Shown here piece by piece: positions 30,129 through 38,087 of a stretch of DNA of 64,000 bases. The notes beneath the pieces are model-generated. The model was not told the DNA's origin. It ran no database searches and saw nothing but the letters and a program-made list of their open reading frames with translations. The DNA lies in the NCBI GenBank assembly GCA_024742705.1, contig JANSXZ010000002.1, positions 62,001-126,000 of the forward strand, written 5' to 3'. Made by a program: the position numbers and the translations under genes. Source of the DNA: Paracoccaceae bacterium (GTDB lineage: Bacteria > Pseudomonadota > Alphaproteobacteria > Rhodobacterales > Rhodobacteraceae). Position 1 is the first letter of the stretch. Every line of letters begins with the position of its first letter.

Positions 30129-32018
30129 GTGTTGCTCAATCTCGTGAAAACGATGTCACGCTCGCAAAAGCGCACGATCATGCTGGCCGTGGATGTGATG
30201 ATCGTTCCGCTGGCGCTGTTCTTCACGTTTTCGGTGTCGTTGGCGCAGGATCAGGTCGTGCCAATGATGTTCGACTATCTGGCGATCCTGCCTTACATCA
30301 TATTGCTGACGATCGGCCTGTCGGTCTGGTTGGGCATCTGTTCGCTGCAACTGAACGCCTACGACGGCAGCGCGGTCGGCCTCACCGCGATTTTCGCGAT
30401 CATCCTCGCGTCGGCATCGTCGGTGCTGTCGTCTCTGGCCGAACTGGATCTTTCGGCATCCGCGCAGGTGCTTTTCGGGATCAGTTTCTTTGTCTTTTCG
30501 ACAGTCAGCCGCGCGGTGATGCTTCAGGTGGTCCTGGCGATCTACCGCCGGTCCACGCCGCCTTGCCGGGTTCTGATCTATGGCGCGGGCACCACCGGCG
30601 CCCAGCTTGTATCGGCCTTCCGCGCGCATGAATCGATCTTTCCGGTCGCCTTCGTCGATGACAATCCGGCGATTCAGGGCATCGACGTTCTGGGCCTTCC
30701 GGTCTATTCGCCGCTGCGCATCGCCGACATCGTGGAAGAGCGCAAGATCGACCGCGTGTTGTTGGCCGTGCCTTCGCTCAGCCCGCCAAAACAGGCGCAG
30801 ATCGCCCGCAAGCTTCAGAAGATGGGACTCGAGGTGCAGACCCTGCCGTCGTTCTCGCAGCTGATCGGCGAGGAGCCTCTGATTTCCAAGCTTACCACGG
30901 TTCAGCCGAAACGATTTCTCAACCGCTCCGAGGTTCAGTCGCCGCTGGGCGATGGCAGCGATTGTTATGCGGGCCGGGTCGTTCTGATCTCGGGCGCAGG
31001 CGGCACCATCGGGTCGGAACTGTGCCGTCAGGTTCTGGAATGCAGGCCGAAGAAGCTGGTGCTTTACGAACTCAGCGAATTCGCCTTGTACAATGTCGAC
31101 ATGGAACTGCGTCAGTCCGCCGAAGGCACCGACATAGCGATCGTGCCGGTTCTGGGGTCGGTCACGGATCCGCGCCAGGTGCGACAGGTCTTTGCCCGCC
31201 ACGACGTGCAGGTCGTGCTGCACGCGGCGGCCTACAAGCATGTGCCGCTGGTCGAGGAAAACCCTTTGGCCGGTCTGGCCAACAACGTCTTCGGAACCCA
31301 GACCCTTGCGCGCGAAGCCGCCGATGCCGGGGTCGAGAGGATCATCCTCGTGTCGTCCGACAAGGCCGTGCGCCCGGCCAATATCATGGGCGCGTCGAAA
31401 CGGCTGGCCGAACTGGTGATGCAGGATCTGGCGGTGCGGGTGCCGGCCGGCGAAGGCCCGATCTATTCCATCGTCCGCTTCGGCAATGTTCTGGGATCGT
31501 CGGGATCGGTTGTGCCGCTGTTTCAGGAGCAGATCCGCCGTGGCGGCCCCGTCACTGTCACCCATCCCAACGTCACGCGGTACTTCATGACCGTGCAAGA
31601 GGCGGTGAAGCTGGTGCTGAAGGCCGGCGCCATGGCCAAGGGCGGCGAAATCTTCGTTCTGGACATGGGCAACCCGGTGTCGATCGCCAAACTGGCGCGG
31701 CAGGTGATCGAAAGCGGTGGTTACACAGTCCGCGACGAAGACAACCCCGATGGCGATATCGAAATCACCTTCACGGGCCTGCGCCCAGGCGAAAAGATGT
31801 CCGAGGAGCTGACGATTTCCGGCGAGCTGATCGGCACCACCCATCAGAAGGTGTTTTCCACGCCCGATGAAAAACTGTCCGAAATCGAAGTAGCATCGGT
31901 TTTGCGCGGTCTGCGCCACGCCCTTGCCGCCGGCGACGAGGATCAAGCCCGCGAAGTCGTCAAGCGGTGGGTCGCGGGGTATCATTCTCCGACAGCGGCC
32001 GAACGCCAGGTCAACTGA
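30129..32018 (+). CDS. PglF/CapD-type UDP-sugar 4,6-dehydratase/epimerase (membrane-anchored)
   Basis: 629 aa: four N-terminal membrane helices (about residues 15-135), a CoA-binding-like domain (VLIYGAGTTGAQLVSAF) and a C-terminal SDR domain (VLISGAGGTIGSELCRQVL). The catalytic S410-D411-K412 lies in SSDKAVRPANIMGASKR, typical of WbpM/PglF enzymes that begin amino-deoxysugar synthesis. GTG 30129 is chosen because AGGAG lies nine nt upstream; ATG 30153 lacks a signal. The 223-bp AT-richer gap before it (29906-30128) probably contains its promoter, but I cannot pick one with confidence. No PglE/PglD-like genes are nearby. Confidence 0.9.
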   Translation: MLLNLVKTMSRSQKRTIMLAVDVMIVPLALFFTFSVSLAQDQVVPMMFDYLAILPYIILLTIGLSVWLGICSLQLNAYDGSAVGLTAIFAIILASASSVLSSLAELDLSASAQVLFGISFFVFSTVSRAVMLQVVLAIYRRSTPPCRVLIYGAGTTGAQLVSAFRAHESIFPVAFVDDNPAIQGIDVLGLPVYSPLRIADIVEERKIDRVLLAVPSLSPPKQAQIARKLQKMGLEVQTLPSFSQLIGEEPLISKLTTVQPKRFLNRSEVQSPLGDGSDCYAGRVVLISGAGGTIGSELCRQVLECRPKKLVLYELSEFALYNVDMELRQSAEGTDIAIVPVLGSVTDPRQVRQVFARHDVQVVLHAAAYKHVPLVEENPLAGLANNVFGTQTLAREAADAGVERIILVSSDKAVRPANIMGASKRLAELVMQDLAVRVPAGEGPIYSIVRFGNVLGSSGSVVPLFQEQIRRGGPVTVTHPNVTRYFMTVQEAVKLVLKAGAMAKGGEIFVLDMGNPVSIAKLARQVIESGGYTVRDEDNPDGDIEITFTGLRPGEKMSEELTISGELIGTTHQKVFSTPDEKLSEIEVASVLRGLRHALAAGDEDQAREVVKRWVAGYHSPTAAERQVN

Positions 32019-32115
32019 CAAGCGGCGGCCAGCCGCCCGCGGCACCGATGAACCGCTTGCATCCCGCCCCGCAAAGATGCTTTAGCTGACGGAACTGGGA
32101 TGGGGGCATACCGGG

Positions 32116-34296
32116 TTGCGCCAAGGATCTAGATCAATTGTGGCCGTTGCCTTACTGGCCTGCGCCGTGCAGGTGCAGACGGCCCGCGCGCAACAGGCCG
32201 ATGTGTCGGGGTTCACCCCGCTGCCACAACCATCGCTGAACTTCTACGGCGCGCCGGGGCTGATCGACATGCCTTCGGGCGAAGCCGCGCCCGACGGTCA
32301 GTTTACCTTTTCCGTATCGAATTTCGCCGGAATCACCCGCACCACGCTCAGCTTTCAGGCAACGCCGCGCATTTCGGCCAGCTTCCGCTATGCCGGTATT
32401 CAGGACTGGAACAGCAACGGATTCGACACCTACTACGACCGCAGCTTCGATGTGCGCTTCCTGGTTCTGCCGGAAACCCGCCGCTTGCCCGCGGTAACGG
32501 TCGGGCTTCAGGATTTTGTCGGCACGGGCATCTATGCCGGCGAATATGTGGCGGCCACCAAAACCTTCATGAACCCCGGCATCGGCAGCCTGGTGCTGCC
32601 CGGACGGGTCAAGGTGACGGCTGGCCTTGGCTGGGGGCGGCTGGGATCATCCGGGTCGATCGGTTCACCATTCGGGGCGAACCGGCCGGTGTTCGATCCC
32701 AACAGCACCGGCGGGCAGGTGTCTTATGATCAGTGGTTTCGCGGCCCGGCAGCGCCCTTTGGCGGCATCGAATGGCAACCCACCGACCGCCTCGGGCTGA
32801 AACTCGAATATTCCTCGGACGCCTACACCGCCGAAACCGCCACCCGCAATGTCTTTGATCGCCGGTCGCGGATCAACTTCGGCGCCGAATACGAAGTGTC
32901 GCGGCGCGTGCGCCTGGGCGGGTACTATCTCTATGGCGCCGAAGCCGGGGTGAGCCTGCAATTTCAGCTGAACCCGCAGGATCCGGTCACGCCCTTCGCG
33001 ATTCCCGGCCCCGTGCCGGTGCCGGTGCGCCCCGACGCCACCGCCGATCCGGCCGCCTGGAGCACGGCCTGGGCGGGCAACGCCGCGGCCCCCGCCGCGC
33101 TGCGCGATGCGCTAAGCCGGGTCATGGCCGGCGACGGCCTGCTGATCGAGGCGCTGCGCGTGGATGCGCACAGTGCCGAACTGCGCTATCGCAACGCGCG
33201 CTACATGTCGCAGGCGCTGGGGCTGGGCCGGGCCGCAAGGGCGATGGCGCTGGTGCTGCCCGCATCGGTCGAAACCTTCCGCCTGGTGCCGATGCGCGGC
33301 GGTCTCGCGCTGTCCGAAATCGTCATCCGGCGATCGGATCTCGAGGCGCTCGAGTTCGACGCCGAAGCCGCCGCAGCGCTTCTTGCCGTCACCGGCATCG
33401 GCGATGCCACGCCCGATCCGGCCGCCGATGCGGCAACAGACACGACGCTCTATCCTGAATTCTTCTGGTCGATCTCGCCTTTTGTCGCCCCCTCGTATTT
33501 CGACCCCGACAGCCCGGTCCGCGCCGATGCCGGTGTGGAATTCGCGGCAAGCTACCGCTTTGCGCCGGGCTGGATTGCCGCCGGCCGGGTGCGGCACAGG
33601 CTGGCAGGCAACATCACCGACGCCACCCGGTTTTCCAATTCGGTGCTGCCGCGGGTGCGCACGGACGCCCTGCGCTATGCGCAGGCCACCGACACATCGC
33701 TGGAAGAACTGTACATCGCACGCCAGTGGAAACCGGCCAGCGATCTCTATGCGCGTGTCAGTTTTGGCTATCTGGAGAAGATGTTCGCCGGTCTGTCGAC
33801 CGAACTGCTGTGGAAACCGGCCTCGACCGATTTTGCCCTTGGGGTCGAGGCCAATTATGTGCGCCAGCGCGCCTATGATCAGCGTTTCGGCCTGCGCGAC
33901 TATTCTGTCGCCACGGGCCATGTCTCGGCCTATTACGACATCGGCCAGGGATTTCATGCGCAGCTGGACGTGGGCCGGTATCTGGCCGGCGATCTGGGCG
34001 CGACGCTGACGGTGGACCGTGAATTCGACAACGGCTGGAGCGTCGGCGGCTTCTTCACGCTCACCGATGTCTCGGCGGCGGAATTCGGGGAAGGCTCGTT
34101 CGACAAGGGGATTCGCTTCACCATTCCGGTCAACTGGTTCCTCGGCAAGCCATCGCAGCAATCGGTATCGGCAACGATCCGTCCGGTTCAGCGTGACGGC
34201 GGCGCGCGGCTGCGGGTGCCCGGACGGCTTTACGAACAAATCCGCGATGCGCACCGCGCCGCACTGGAGGACCAATGGGCCAGGGTCTGGGAATGA
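32116..34296 (+). CDS. yjbH: YjbH-family exopolysaccharide outer-membrane protein
   Basis: 726 aa. Signal peptide cleaved after ARA (residues 23-25), then the YjbH domain opening QPSLNFYGAPGLIDMPSG, and alternating beta strands throughout, consistent with an outer-membrane barrel. In Escherichia coli YjbH/GfcD belongs to a group-4 capsule-like secretion set. The TTG at 32116 is the only start in this frame giving a complete basic-plus-hydrophobic signal peptide; GTG 32140 is a second option. It overlaps the next gene by 22 nt. Confidence 0.85.
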   Translation: MRQGSRSIVAVALLACAVQVQTARAQQADVSGFTPLPQPSLNFYGAPGLIDMPSGEAAPDGQFTFSVSNFAGITRTTLSFQATPRISASFRYAGIQDWNSNGFDTYYDRSFDVRFLVLPETRRLPAVTVGLQDFVGTGIYAGEYVAATKTFMNPGIGSLVLPGRVKVTAGLGWGRLGSSGSIGSPFGANRPVFDPNSTGGQVSYDQWFRGPAAPFGGIEWQPTDRLGLKLEYSSDAYTAETATRNVFDRRSRINFGAEYEVSRRVRLGGYYLYGAEAGVSLQFQLNPQDPVTPFAIPGPVPVPVRPDATADPAAWSTAWAGNAAAPAALRDALSRVMAGDGLLIEALRVDAHSAELRYRNARYMSQALGLGRAARAMALVLPASVETFRLVPMRGGLALSEIVIRRSDLEALEFDAEAAAALLAVTGIGDATPDPAADAATDTTLYPEFFWSISPFVAPSYFDPDSPVRADAGVEFAASYRFAPGWIAAGRVRHRLAGNITDATRFSNSVLPRVRTDALRYAQATDTSLEELYIARQWKPASDLYARVSFGYLEKMFAGLSTELLWKPASTDFALGVEANYVRQRAYDQRFGLRDYSVATGHVSAYYDIGQGFHAQLDVGRYLAGDLGATLTVDREFDNGWSVGGFFTLTDVSAAEFGEGSFDKGIRFTIPVNWFLGKPSQQSVSATIRPVQRDGGARLRVPGRLYEQIRDAHRAALEDQWARVWE

Positions 34297-34979
34297 TCCG
34301 CCGTCTCGCAGCGGCGTTGGTGGTTGTGGCGGTTGTCGCCGGATGCAGCGGCGGCACGGTGCAGGAGCGGCCCGGCCCGCTTTTGCTGACAGCGATCGGC
34401 AACGCCCGCACCGCCATTGCCAACCGTGGCGCCCCCGCGCCGCGCCCGCAGGTCACCCGCGCGCTTCTGGATACGGTCGACGAACCGGTGCTGGAAGCGC
34501 TGCGCGAAACCACCGGCGATTTCGCCGTGTTGCAGCGGATCGTGCGGCGCGACGCGGCGGGCGGATCAGAGATCGCCGTTTGGCGGGTGCCCGGCGGTGC
34601 CACGCTGTCGCTGCGCGACGATGTGTTGATTGGCACCCACGGACTGGGCGAGGATCTGCAATCCAGCGCCGTTGAACCGGTGATCGCCGCCCTGCACGCG
34701 CGCGGCGGTGCCGGCCAGCGCGTTCAGTTCGTATTGGACGACGACAACAAGCTGCGCCGCATCGCCAGCGCCTGCACAATCGAAAGCCTTGGCCGCGAGA
34801 CGCTGACAATCGTCGAACGTGCCCGTCGCACAGAGCGTCTGCGCGAAACGTGCAGCGGGCCACAGGGGCGGTTCGTCAATGAATACTGGATTGATTCGGA
34901 CCGCCCGGTGATCTGGCAATCGCGCCAGTGGGCGGGCCCCACTGTCGGCCATTTGCAGCTGCGGCGATTGAAATTGTAG
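34275..34979 (+). CDS. yjbF: YjbF/GfcB-family group 4 capsule lipoprotein
   Basis: 234 aa lipoprotein, lipobox VAGC24. The family hallmark ATLSLRDDVLIGTHGLGEDLQSS lies near the middle (broken here for length: LSLRDDVLIGTHGLGEDL). Start ATG 34275 has GGAGG four nt upstream and lies inside yjbH; ATG 34293 overlaps the yjbH stop as ATGA and is an alternative. In E. coli, yjbEFGH is induced by envelope stress and affects extracellular polysaccharide. Confidence 0.85.
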   Translation: MGQGLGMIRRLAAALVVVAVVAGCSGGTVQERPGPLLLTAIGNARTAIANRGAPAPRPQVTRALLDTVDEPVLEALRETTGDFAVLQRIVRRDAAGGSEIAVWRVPGGATLSLRDDVLIGTHGLGEDLQSSAVEPVIAALHARGGAGQRVQFVLDDDNKLRRIASACTIESLGRETLTIVERARRTERLRETCSGPQGRFVNEYWIDSDRPVIWQSRQWAGPTVGHLQLRRLKL

Positions 34980-35038
34980 CTTTTGCCCGCATGAGTGGCA
35001 AAAATGTTCCGATAGATACAGATCGTCGAAACAGGTTG

Positions 35039-35067
35039 TTGCGAAGGTCGGGGCGGCACGTTATGTC
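35039..35067 (+). promoter_or_regulatory. Candidate promoter of the yjbE-like gene
   Basis: TTGCGA (35039-35044) and TATGTC (35062-35067) at 17-nt spacing, 32 bp before the start codon. The match is moderate. It would allow the small secreted protein to be made separately from yjbHF. Confidence 0.3.
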
Positions 35068-35098
35068 TCCTCTAGACTATGCAACAAGGATTTCCGAC

Positions 35099-35353
35099 AT
35101 GAAGAAAGCGACCGCACTGCTGTCCGTCCTGGTTATGGGCCTGTCCGTTTCGACAGCCGCCTACGCTGGCAACACGGAAGAAGTTGAGGACGATGATGAA
35201 GTTGTCGTGGCTGTGCCCGACGCATCGGGTGCTGGCCTCTTCGGGGGCGCGCTGGCCGGTGGCGGTGGCGCTGCTGCTGCTCTGGCATTCGCCGCTCTGG
35301 CCGTGGCCGCCGGTGGCGGATCGGACAGCACGACGACCACGCCCAACCCGTAA
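35099..35353 (+). CDS. Small secreted YjbE/GfcA-like protein
   Basis: 84 aa. Signal peptide MKKATALLSVLVMGLSVSTA with cleavage after AYA (residues 21-23), an acidic patch EEVEDDDEVV, a Gly/Ala-rich hydrophobic stretch (about 44-74) and the tail GGGSDSTTTTPNP. E. coli YjbE and GfcA have the same architecture: signal peptide, Gly/Ala hydrophobic helix, GGG-D/S then Thr-rich end. Together with yjbH and yjbF upstream this makes a YjbE role likely although sequence identity would be low. AAGGA precedes the ATG by eight nt; a hairpin follows the stop. Confidence 0.7.
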   Translation: MKKATALLSVLVMGLSVSTAAYAGNTEEVEDDDEVVVAVPDASGAGLFGGALAGGGGAAAALAFAALAVAAGGGSDSTTTTPNP

Positions 35354-35384
35354 GCTTCGGCCCATCGGTTCAAGCAATCTGATC

Positions 35385-35409
35385 GGCGCAGGCCCCCGCG
35401 GCCTGCGCC
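35385..35409 (+). terminator. Hairpin terminator after the yjbE-like gene
   Basis: Perfect 10-bp stem GGCGCAGGCC/GGCCTGCGCC around a CCCGC loop, followed by GTTCTG. The T-tract is weak, but the position (32 bp after the stop, in a convergent gap with the hydrolase gene) fits a transcription end in either direction. Confidence 0.6.
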
Positions 35410-35449
35410 GTTCTGTGTCTGGATAACGGTTTATGGGCCTGCTGCGGCT

Positions 35450-36235
35450 TCAGGCACCGGGTTCAGGCAACTGCGCGGCCACCGCCTGCGGTGCATCCCA
35501 ATGCACCGAGTGGCCGGCGCCCGGCACCGTCAGCACATCGACATCGCCCAAACCGGCCAACGCGTTGCGCGCCAGCGCCTCGGGCAGGATCAAATCGTCG
35601 GCACCCAGGATCGCCCGCACTGGGGGCCGCACCGGGCCGCGCGGCGGATCATATCCGGTCAGCGCGCCCAGCTGATGGCGCATCGCCTCTGCGGATTGCG
35701 CATGGGGGTAGTGCATCGCCCCCGTCAGCGCCGCCTCGATTGCGCCGGGCCGGTCATAAACCTCGGGCGCGAAAAGCCACGGAAAGAAACTGCGCAGCCA
35801 CAGATCCGGCGGCGCGTCGCTTTCGCGAATCGCGACCAGCGCCTCGAACAGCGCGACGTTGCGCGCCAGACGCAGCGGGGCCGCCGCCAGAAGCGTGACG
35901 CCCGCAACCCGCTCGGGCGCGGTGCGCGCCAGGTGCAGCGCGATCAGCCCGCCCAGCGAATGGCCCAGCACATGCGCCTGCGCCAGGTTCAGATCGTCCA
36001 GCAGCGCAAGGATATCTGCCGCACAGACCGGCACGCTCAGCGGGGCGTTCCACGGCACCGTTCGGCCCGTGGCCCGATTGTCGGGGCGGATCACCCTGAA
36101 ACCGCCGACCAGTGGCAAAAGCGGCGCCCAGCTTGCGCTGTCGCTGCACATCCCGGCGATCATCACCAGCGGCGGGCCGGTGCCGTCGGTCTCGTAATGC
36201 ATCGTCACGCCGTCGCGCAGCGCCAGACGGGGCAT
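35450..36235 (-). CDS. Alpha/beta-hydrolase (3-oxoadipate enol-lactonase-like)
   Basis: 261 aa. Alpha/beta-hydrolase fold with the nucleophile elbow GHSLGG (about residue 98), acid in ILGADD and late His in GAGHSVHWD. Similar in length and layout to PcaD-like lactonases and generic esterases; substrate unknown. ATG 36235 overlaps the preceding peptidase stop (TGATG), so it is the last gene of the operon running from 42898. The longer upstream frame lies within the peptidase gene and is rejected. Confidence 0.8.
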   Translation of the reverse strand: MPRLALRDGVTMHYETDGTGPPLVMIAGMCSDSASWAPLLPLVGGFRVIRPDNRATGRTVPWNAPLSVPVCAADILALLDDLNLAQAHVLGHSLGGLIALHLARTAPERVAGVTLLAAAPLRLARNVALFEALVAIRESDAPPDLWLRSFFPWLFAPEVYDRPGAIEAALTGAMHYPHAQSAEAMRHQLGALTGYDPPRGPVRPPVRAILGADDLILPEALARNALAGLGDVDVLTVPGAGHSVHWDAPQAVAAQLPEPGA

Positions 36236-37239
36236 CAGCCGGCGTTCCAGCAGGGCAGGATGTCGCCCGGTGCCGGCCGGGCCAGAAAGACCGCCCGCGC
36301 AATCGCCCGCGCCAGGCACAGCGACGCGGCATGGCCGATCTCGGCCAACAGGCGATCGTCGCCCTGTGCCGCCGTGCCTGTCGACACCGCAAAGACCAGA
36401 TCGCCATCGCCCGGCCCGTGCGCCGGCACGACCGCGCGCCCGATCCCGTCGTGCGCCGCCATCGCCACGCGCTGACACTGGGCCTTGCTCAGCGGCGCAT
36501 CGGTGGCGACGATGGCGATGGTGGTATTGGCCCTTTCCGAGGCGCCGTGCATCGCGGCGGCCTTGCGGCTGGCCAGCGTTCGGCCCAGACCGCTGGCCGG
36601 ATCAGGGCCCAGCCCGCCGAATTCGGCATCGATTTCGAAGGGCGCGGCCCAGAAATGCCTTTCGCCGGGTGTTGTGGCGCTGCCCATCGGGTTCGCGGCC
36701 ACCAGCGCGCCCACCGTGGCGCCGCCGGGCAACCGCAGCGAGGCCGACCCCAGGCCGCCCTTCAGCATCGCGGTCAGCGCACCGGTGCCGGCACCCGCAC
36801 TGCCCAGCGCGAAATCCGTGCCCGCCGCCGCCAGCGCGCCGCGGCCCAGCGCGCGATAGGGATTCTCGTCCCAGTCCTTGCGCCCGCCGTTCAGCAGATC
36901 GAAGACGATGGCGCCCGGCACCAGCGGGATCACCGCGGGCCCGATGCGAAATCCCCGCCCTTCCGCGCGCAGCCCGTCGACAACGCCCGAACAAGCGTCG
37001 AGGCCGTAGGCCGATCCGCCCGCCAGCACCAGGGCATCGACCTGCGCGACCGACTTGTCGGGCGCCAGAAGGTCCGTCTCGCGGGTGCCCGGTGCCCCGC
37101 CCATGACATGCACTGCGGCGGTAAACCGTTCCGGCGCGGTCAGAACCGTGACGCCGGATTTCAGATCGCCATCGGCGGCATTGCCAACCAACAGCCCCGG
37201 AACGTCGGTGATCAGGTTGCGCGGCCCCGGCATCATCAT
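36235..37239 (-). CDS. P1-family (DmpA/NylC-like) N-terminal nucleophile aminopeptidase/amidase
   Basis: 334 aa. Blocks NLITDVPGLLVGNA, VLAGGSAYGLDACSGV (about residues 72-87) and GGLGSASLRLPGG are family signatures. The predicted self-cleavage site is N238-T239 in ERANTTIAIVATDA. Thr, rather than the Ser of DmpA, resembles NylC, which as I recall cleaves between Asn266 and Thr267. The family hydrolyses N-terminal amino acids, beta-peptides or oligoamides after autoproteolysis. Start MMM is ambiguous within three codons; it overlaps the SDR stop by one base. Confidence 0.85.
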   Translation of the reverse strand: MMMPGPRNLITDVPGLLVGNAADGDLKSGVTVLTAPERFTAAVHVMGGAPGTRETDLLAPDKSVAQVDALVLAGGSAYGLDACSGVVDGLRAEGRGFRIGPAVIPLVPGAIVFDLLNGGRKDWDENPYRALGRGALAAAGTDFALGSAGAGTGALTAMLKGGLGSASLRLPGGATVGALVAANPMGSATTPGERHFWAAPFEIDAEFGGLGPDPASGLGRTLASRKAAAMHGASERANTTIAIVATDAPLSKAQCQRVAMAAHDGIGRAVVPAHGPGDGDLVFAVSTGTAAQGDDRLLAEIGHAASLCLARAIARAVFLARPAPGDILPCWNAG

Positions 37240-37985
37240 CAGATGCAGCGCCCGCCGTCGACTTCCATGCAGACACCGGTGACCATGCTGGCCTCGTCCG
37301 AGCACAGGTACAGGGCCGCGTTGCCGATGTCGTCGGGTTGCGAGAACCGGCCCAGCGGGATCGTGGACAAGAACCTGGCGCGCATTTCCGGCGTGTCTTC
37401 GCCCATGAAAGATTTCAGCAACGGCGTTTCGCCCGCCACCGGGTTTACCGCGTTCACCCGGATGCCTGACGGGGCCAGTTCGACGGCCATCGTGCGGGTG
37501 GCGGTGATCATCCATCCCTTCGACGCGTTGTACCAGTTCAGGCGCGGGCGCGGGGAAACGCCCGCCGTCGACGCGATGTTCAGGAACGCGCCGGTACCGC
37601 GCTGTTTCATATGTGGCACCAACGCCCGCGCGGTCAGGTAGACCGACCGCATGTTGACATTGAACACACGGTCGAAATCGGCGTCGTCCACATCTTCCAA
37701 CGGCGCCGGCATATGGGTGATACCTGCATTGTTCACCATGATGTCGACATGTCCCCAGGCCTCGATGGCGGCCTGCGCCATCGCGTCTACCTGCGCCTTG
37801 TCGCTGACATCCACCTGCCGCGAGATGGCGTGATCGCCCATCTGATCGGCCAGGTCACGCGCCCCGGTCCCGTTGACATCGGCAATCATGACACGCGCGC
37901 CATTGGCGGTGAAACGCCGTACGATCCCCGCGCCGAATCCCGACGCCCCCCCGGTGACGATGGCCGTCTTGCCTGTCAGTCTCAT
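37239..37985 (-). CDS. SDR-family NAD(P)-dependent oxidoreductase
   Basis: 248 aa classical short-chain dehydrogenase: TGGASGFGAG cofactor loop (residues 11-20), NNAG (85-88), catalytic Ser in NIASTAG and the Y-x3-K dyad YNASK. The D in MIADVN suggests preference for NAD+. AGGAG lies eight nt before ATG 37985. Located 102 bp after the aldehyde dehydrogenase gene with a hairpin between; probable role is oxidation of an alcohol intermediate. Confidence 0.9.
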   Translation of the reverse strand: MRLTGKTAIVTGGASGFGAGIVRRFTANGARVMIADVNGTGARDLADQMGDHAISRQVDVSDKAQVDAMAQAAIEAWGHVDIMVNNAGITHMPAPLEDVDDADFDRVFNVNMRSVYLTARALVPHMKQRGTGAFLNIASTAGVSPRPRLNWYNASKGWMITATRTMAVELAPSGIRVNAVNPVAGETPLLKSFMGEDTPEMRARFLSTIPLGRFSQPDDIGNAALYLCSDEASMVTGVCMEVDGGRCI

Positions 37986-38013
37986 GGCCGCGCTCCTTGC
38001 CTTTGCGGTTTGC

Positions 38014-38033
38014 GGGCCGGCCACATCCGGCCC
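38014..38033 (-). other. Intergenic hairpin between the aldehyde dehydrogenase and SDR genes
   Basis: Perfect 7-bp arms GGGCCGG/CCGGCCC around CCACAT, in the only sizeable gap (102 bp) of the operon. No T-run follows on the minus strand, so it is more likely an mRNA-processing or attenuating hairpin than a full terminator. Confidence 0.4.
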
Positions 38034-38087
38034 TGGGTGCGCCACAGTTGACGCGATGCACGGCCAACTGGCAAGCCCCGCAAGCGG

